Shown here: piece after piece, positions 63,940-64,000 of the stretch
Layout: the number at the start of each line of letters is the position of its first letter
Position numbering within the stretch: position 1 is the first letter of the stretch
Source of the DNA: Algoriphagus aestuariicola
Lineage (GTDB): Bacteria > Bacteroidota > Bacteroidia > Cytophagales > Cyclobacteriaceae
Assembly: GCF_017254835.1 (NCBI RefSeq)
Contig: NZ_JAFKCW010000001.1
Location: 124,001 to 188,000, forward strand
Direction: 5' to 3'
Length of the DNA: 64,000 bases
The notes under the pieces: generated by a model
Seen by the model: the letters and a program-made list of their open reading frames with translations, nothing else
Told to the model about the DNA's origin: nothing
Database searches by the model: none
Position numbers and translations under genes: made by a program

Positions 63940-64000
63940 AGGAATTAGGAAGATAGGCAACGAAAATAGTCTTTTTTGTCGGTTTTGGTTGAGTAGGGAA

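Overview
The window looks like a piece of a Bacteroidota chromosome, most likely order Cytophagales (Cyclobacteriaceae/Algoriphagus-like; an inference from gene content). The grounds are a full-length SprA (type IX secretion translocon) in the ruvA-sprA-gcvH order, two very large PKD-type surface proteins with type IX (type B) C-terminal sorting domains beside a PorP/SprF protein, DUF4837 and DUF4292 lipoproteins, and promoters of the Bacteroidota form TTTG-N19-TAnnTTTG. No rRNA, tRNA or CRISPR array was seen.

Layout. 1-11.9 kb (minus strand): maeB-ruvA-sprA-gcvH-vanZ-like, preceded by a DUF4837 lipoprotein. 12-21.3 kb (minus): LysM lytic transglycosylase, GatA-type amidase, TatA, an EnvC-like coiled-coil/LytM protein, DUF4292, a TPR protein, a polysaccharide flippase and an enoyl-CoA hydratase; this is envelope biogenesis plus housekeeping. 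21.5-28.2 kb (plus): isocitrate dehydrogenase, glycosyltransferase, PLP sugar aminotransferase, two transporters and a GNAT protein. 28.2-35.5 kb: OmpA lipoprotein, an alkaline-phosphatase-fold phosphodiesterase overlapping a group III truncated haemoglobin, a CotH-like protein, a small lipoprotein, and a GH140-like hydrolase with an MFS transporter. 35.6-47.1 kb: two paralogous type IX cargo proteins flanking yaaA, then divergent PorP/SprF and an M48 protease. 47.2-52.7 kb: a Tat-exported Gfo/Idh oxidoreductase, PhyH dioxygenase, DUF808, ThuA and a sugar isomerase/epimerase, a set typical of carbohydrate catabolism.

53.0-55.9 kb holds the most interesting locus: a clear TPP riboswitch heads four tightly overlapping genes (SAM methyltransferase, PurM/HypE/ThiL-fold protein, ThiE/TenI-like protein with altered active site, Trm112-like zinc protein). 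I know of no described pathway with this composition. It looks like a thiamine-controlled biosynthetic or salvage module.

55.9-64 kb is more accessory: a PNPOx-family protein, a frameshifted VOC gene fused up against a redoxin remnant, a cyclase-family hydrolase, an IS200/RAYT-type transposase next to a 1-kb array of four REP-like hairpin repeats, an acyl-CoA ligase, an A/T-rich unknown gene with a cassette-like 3' end, and a serine hydrolase.
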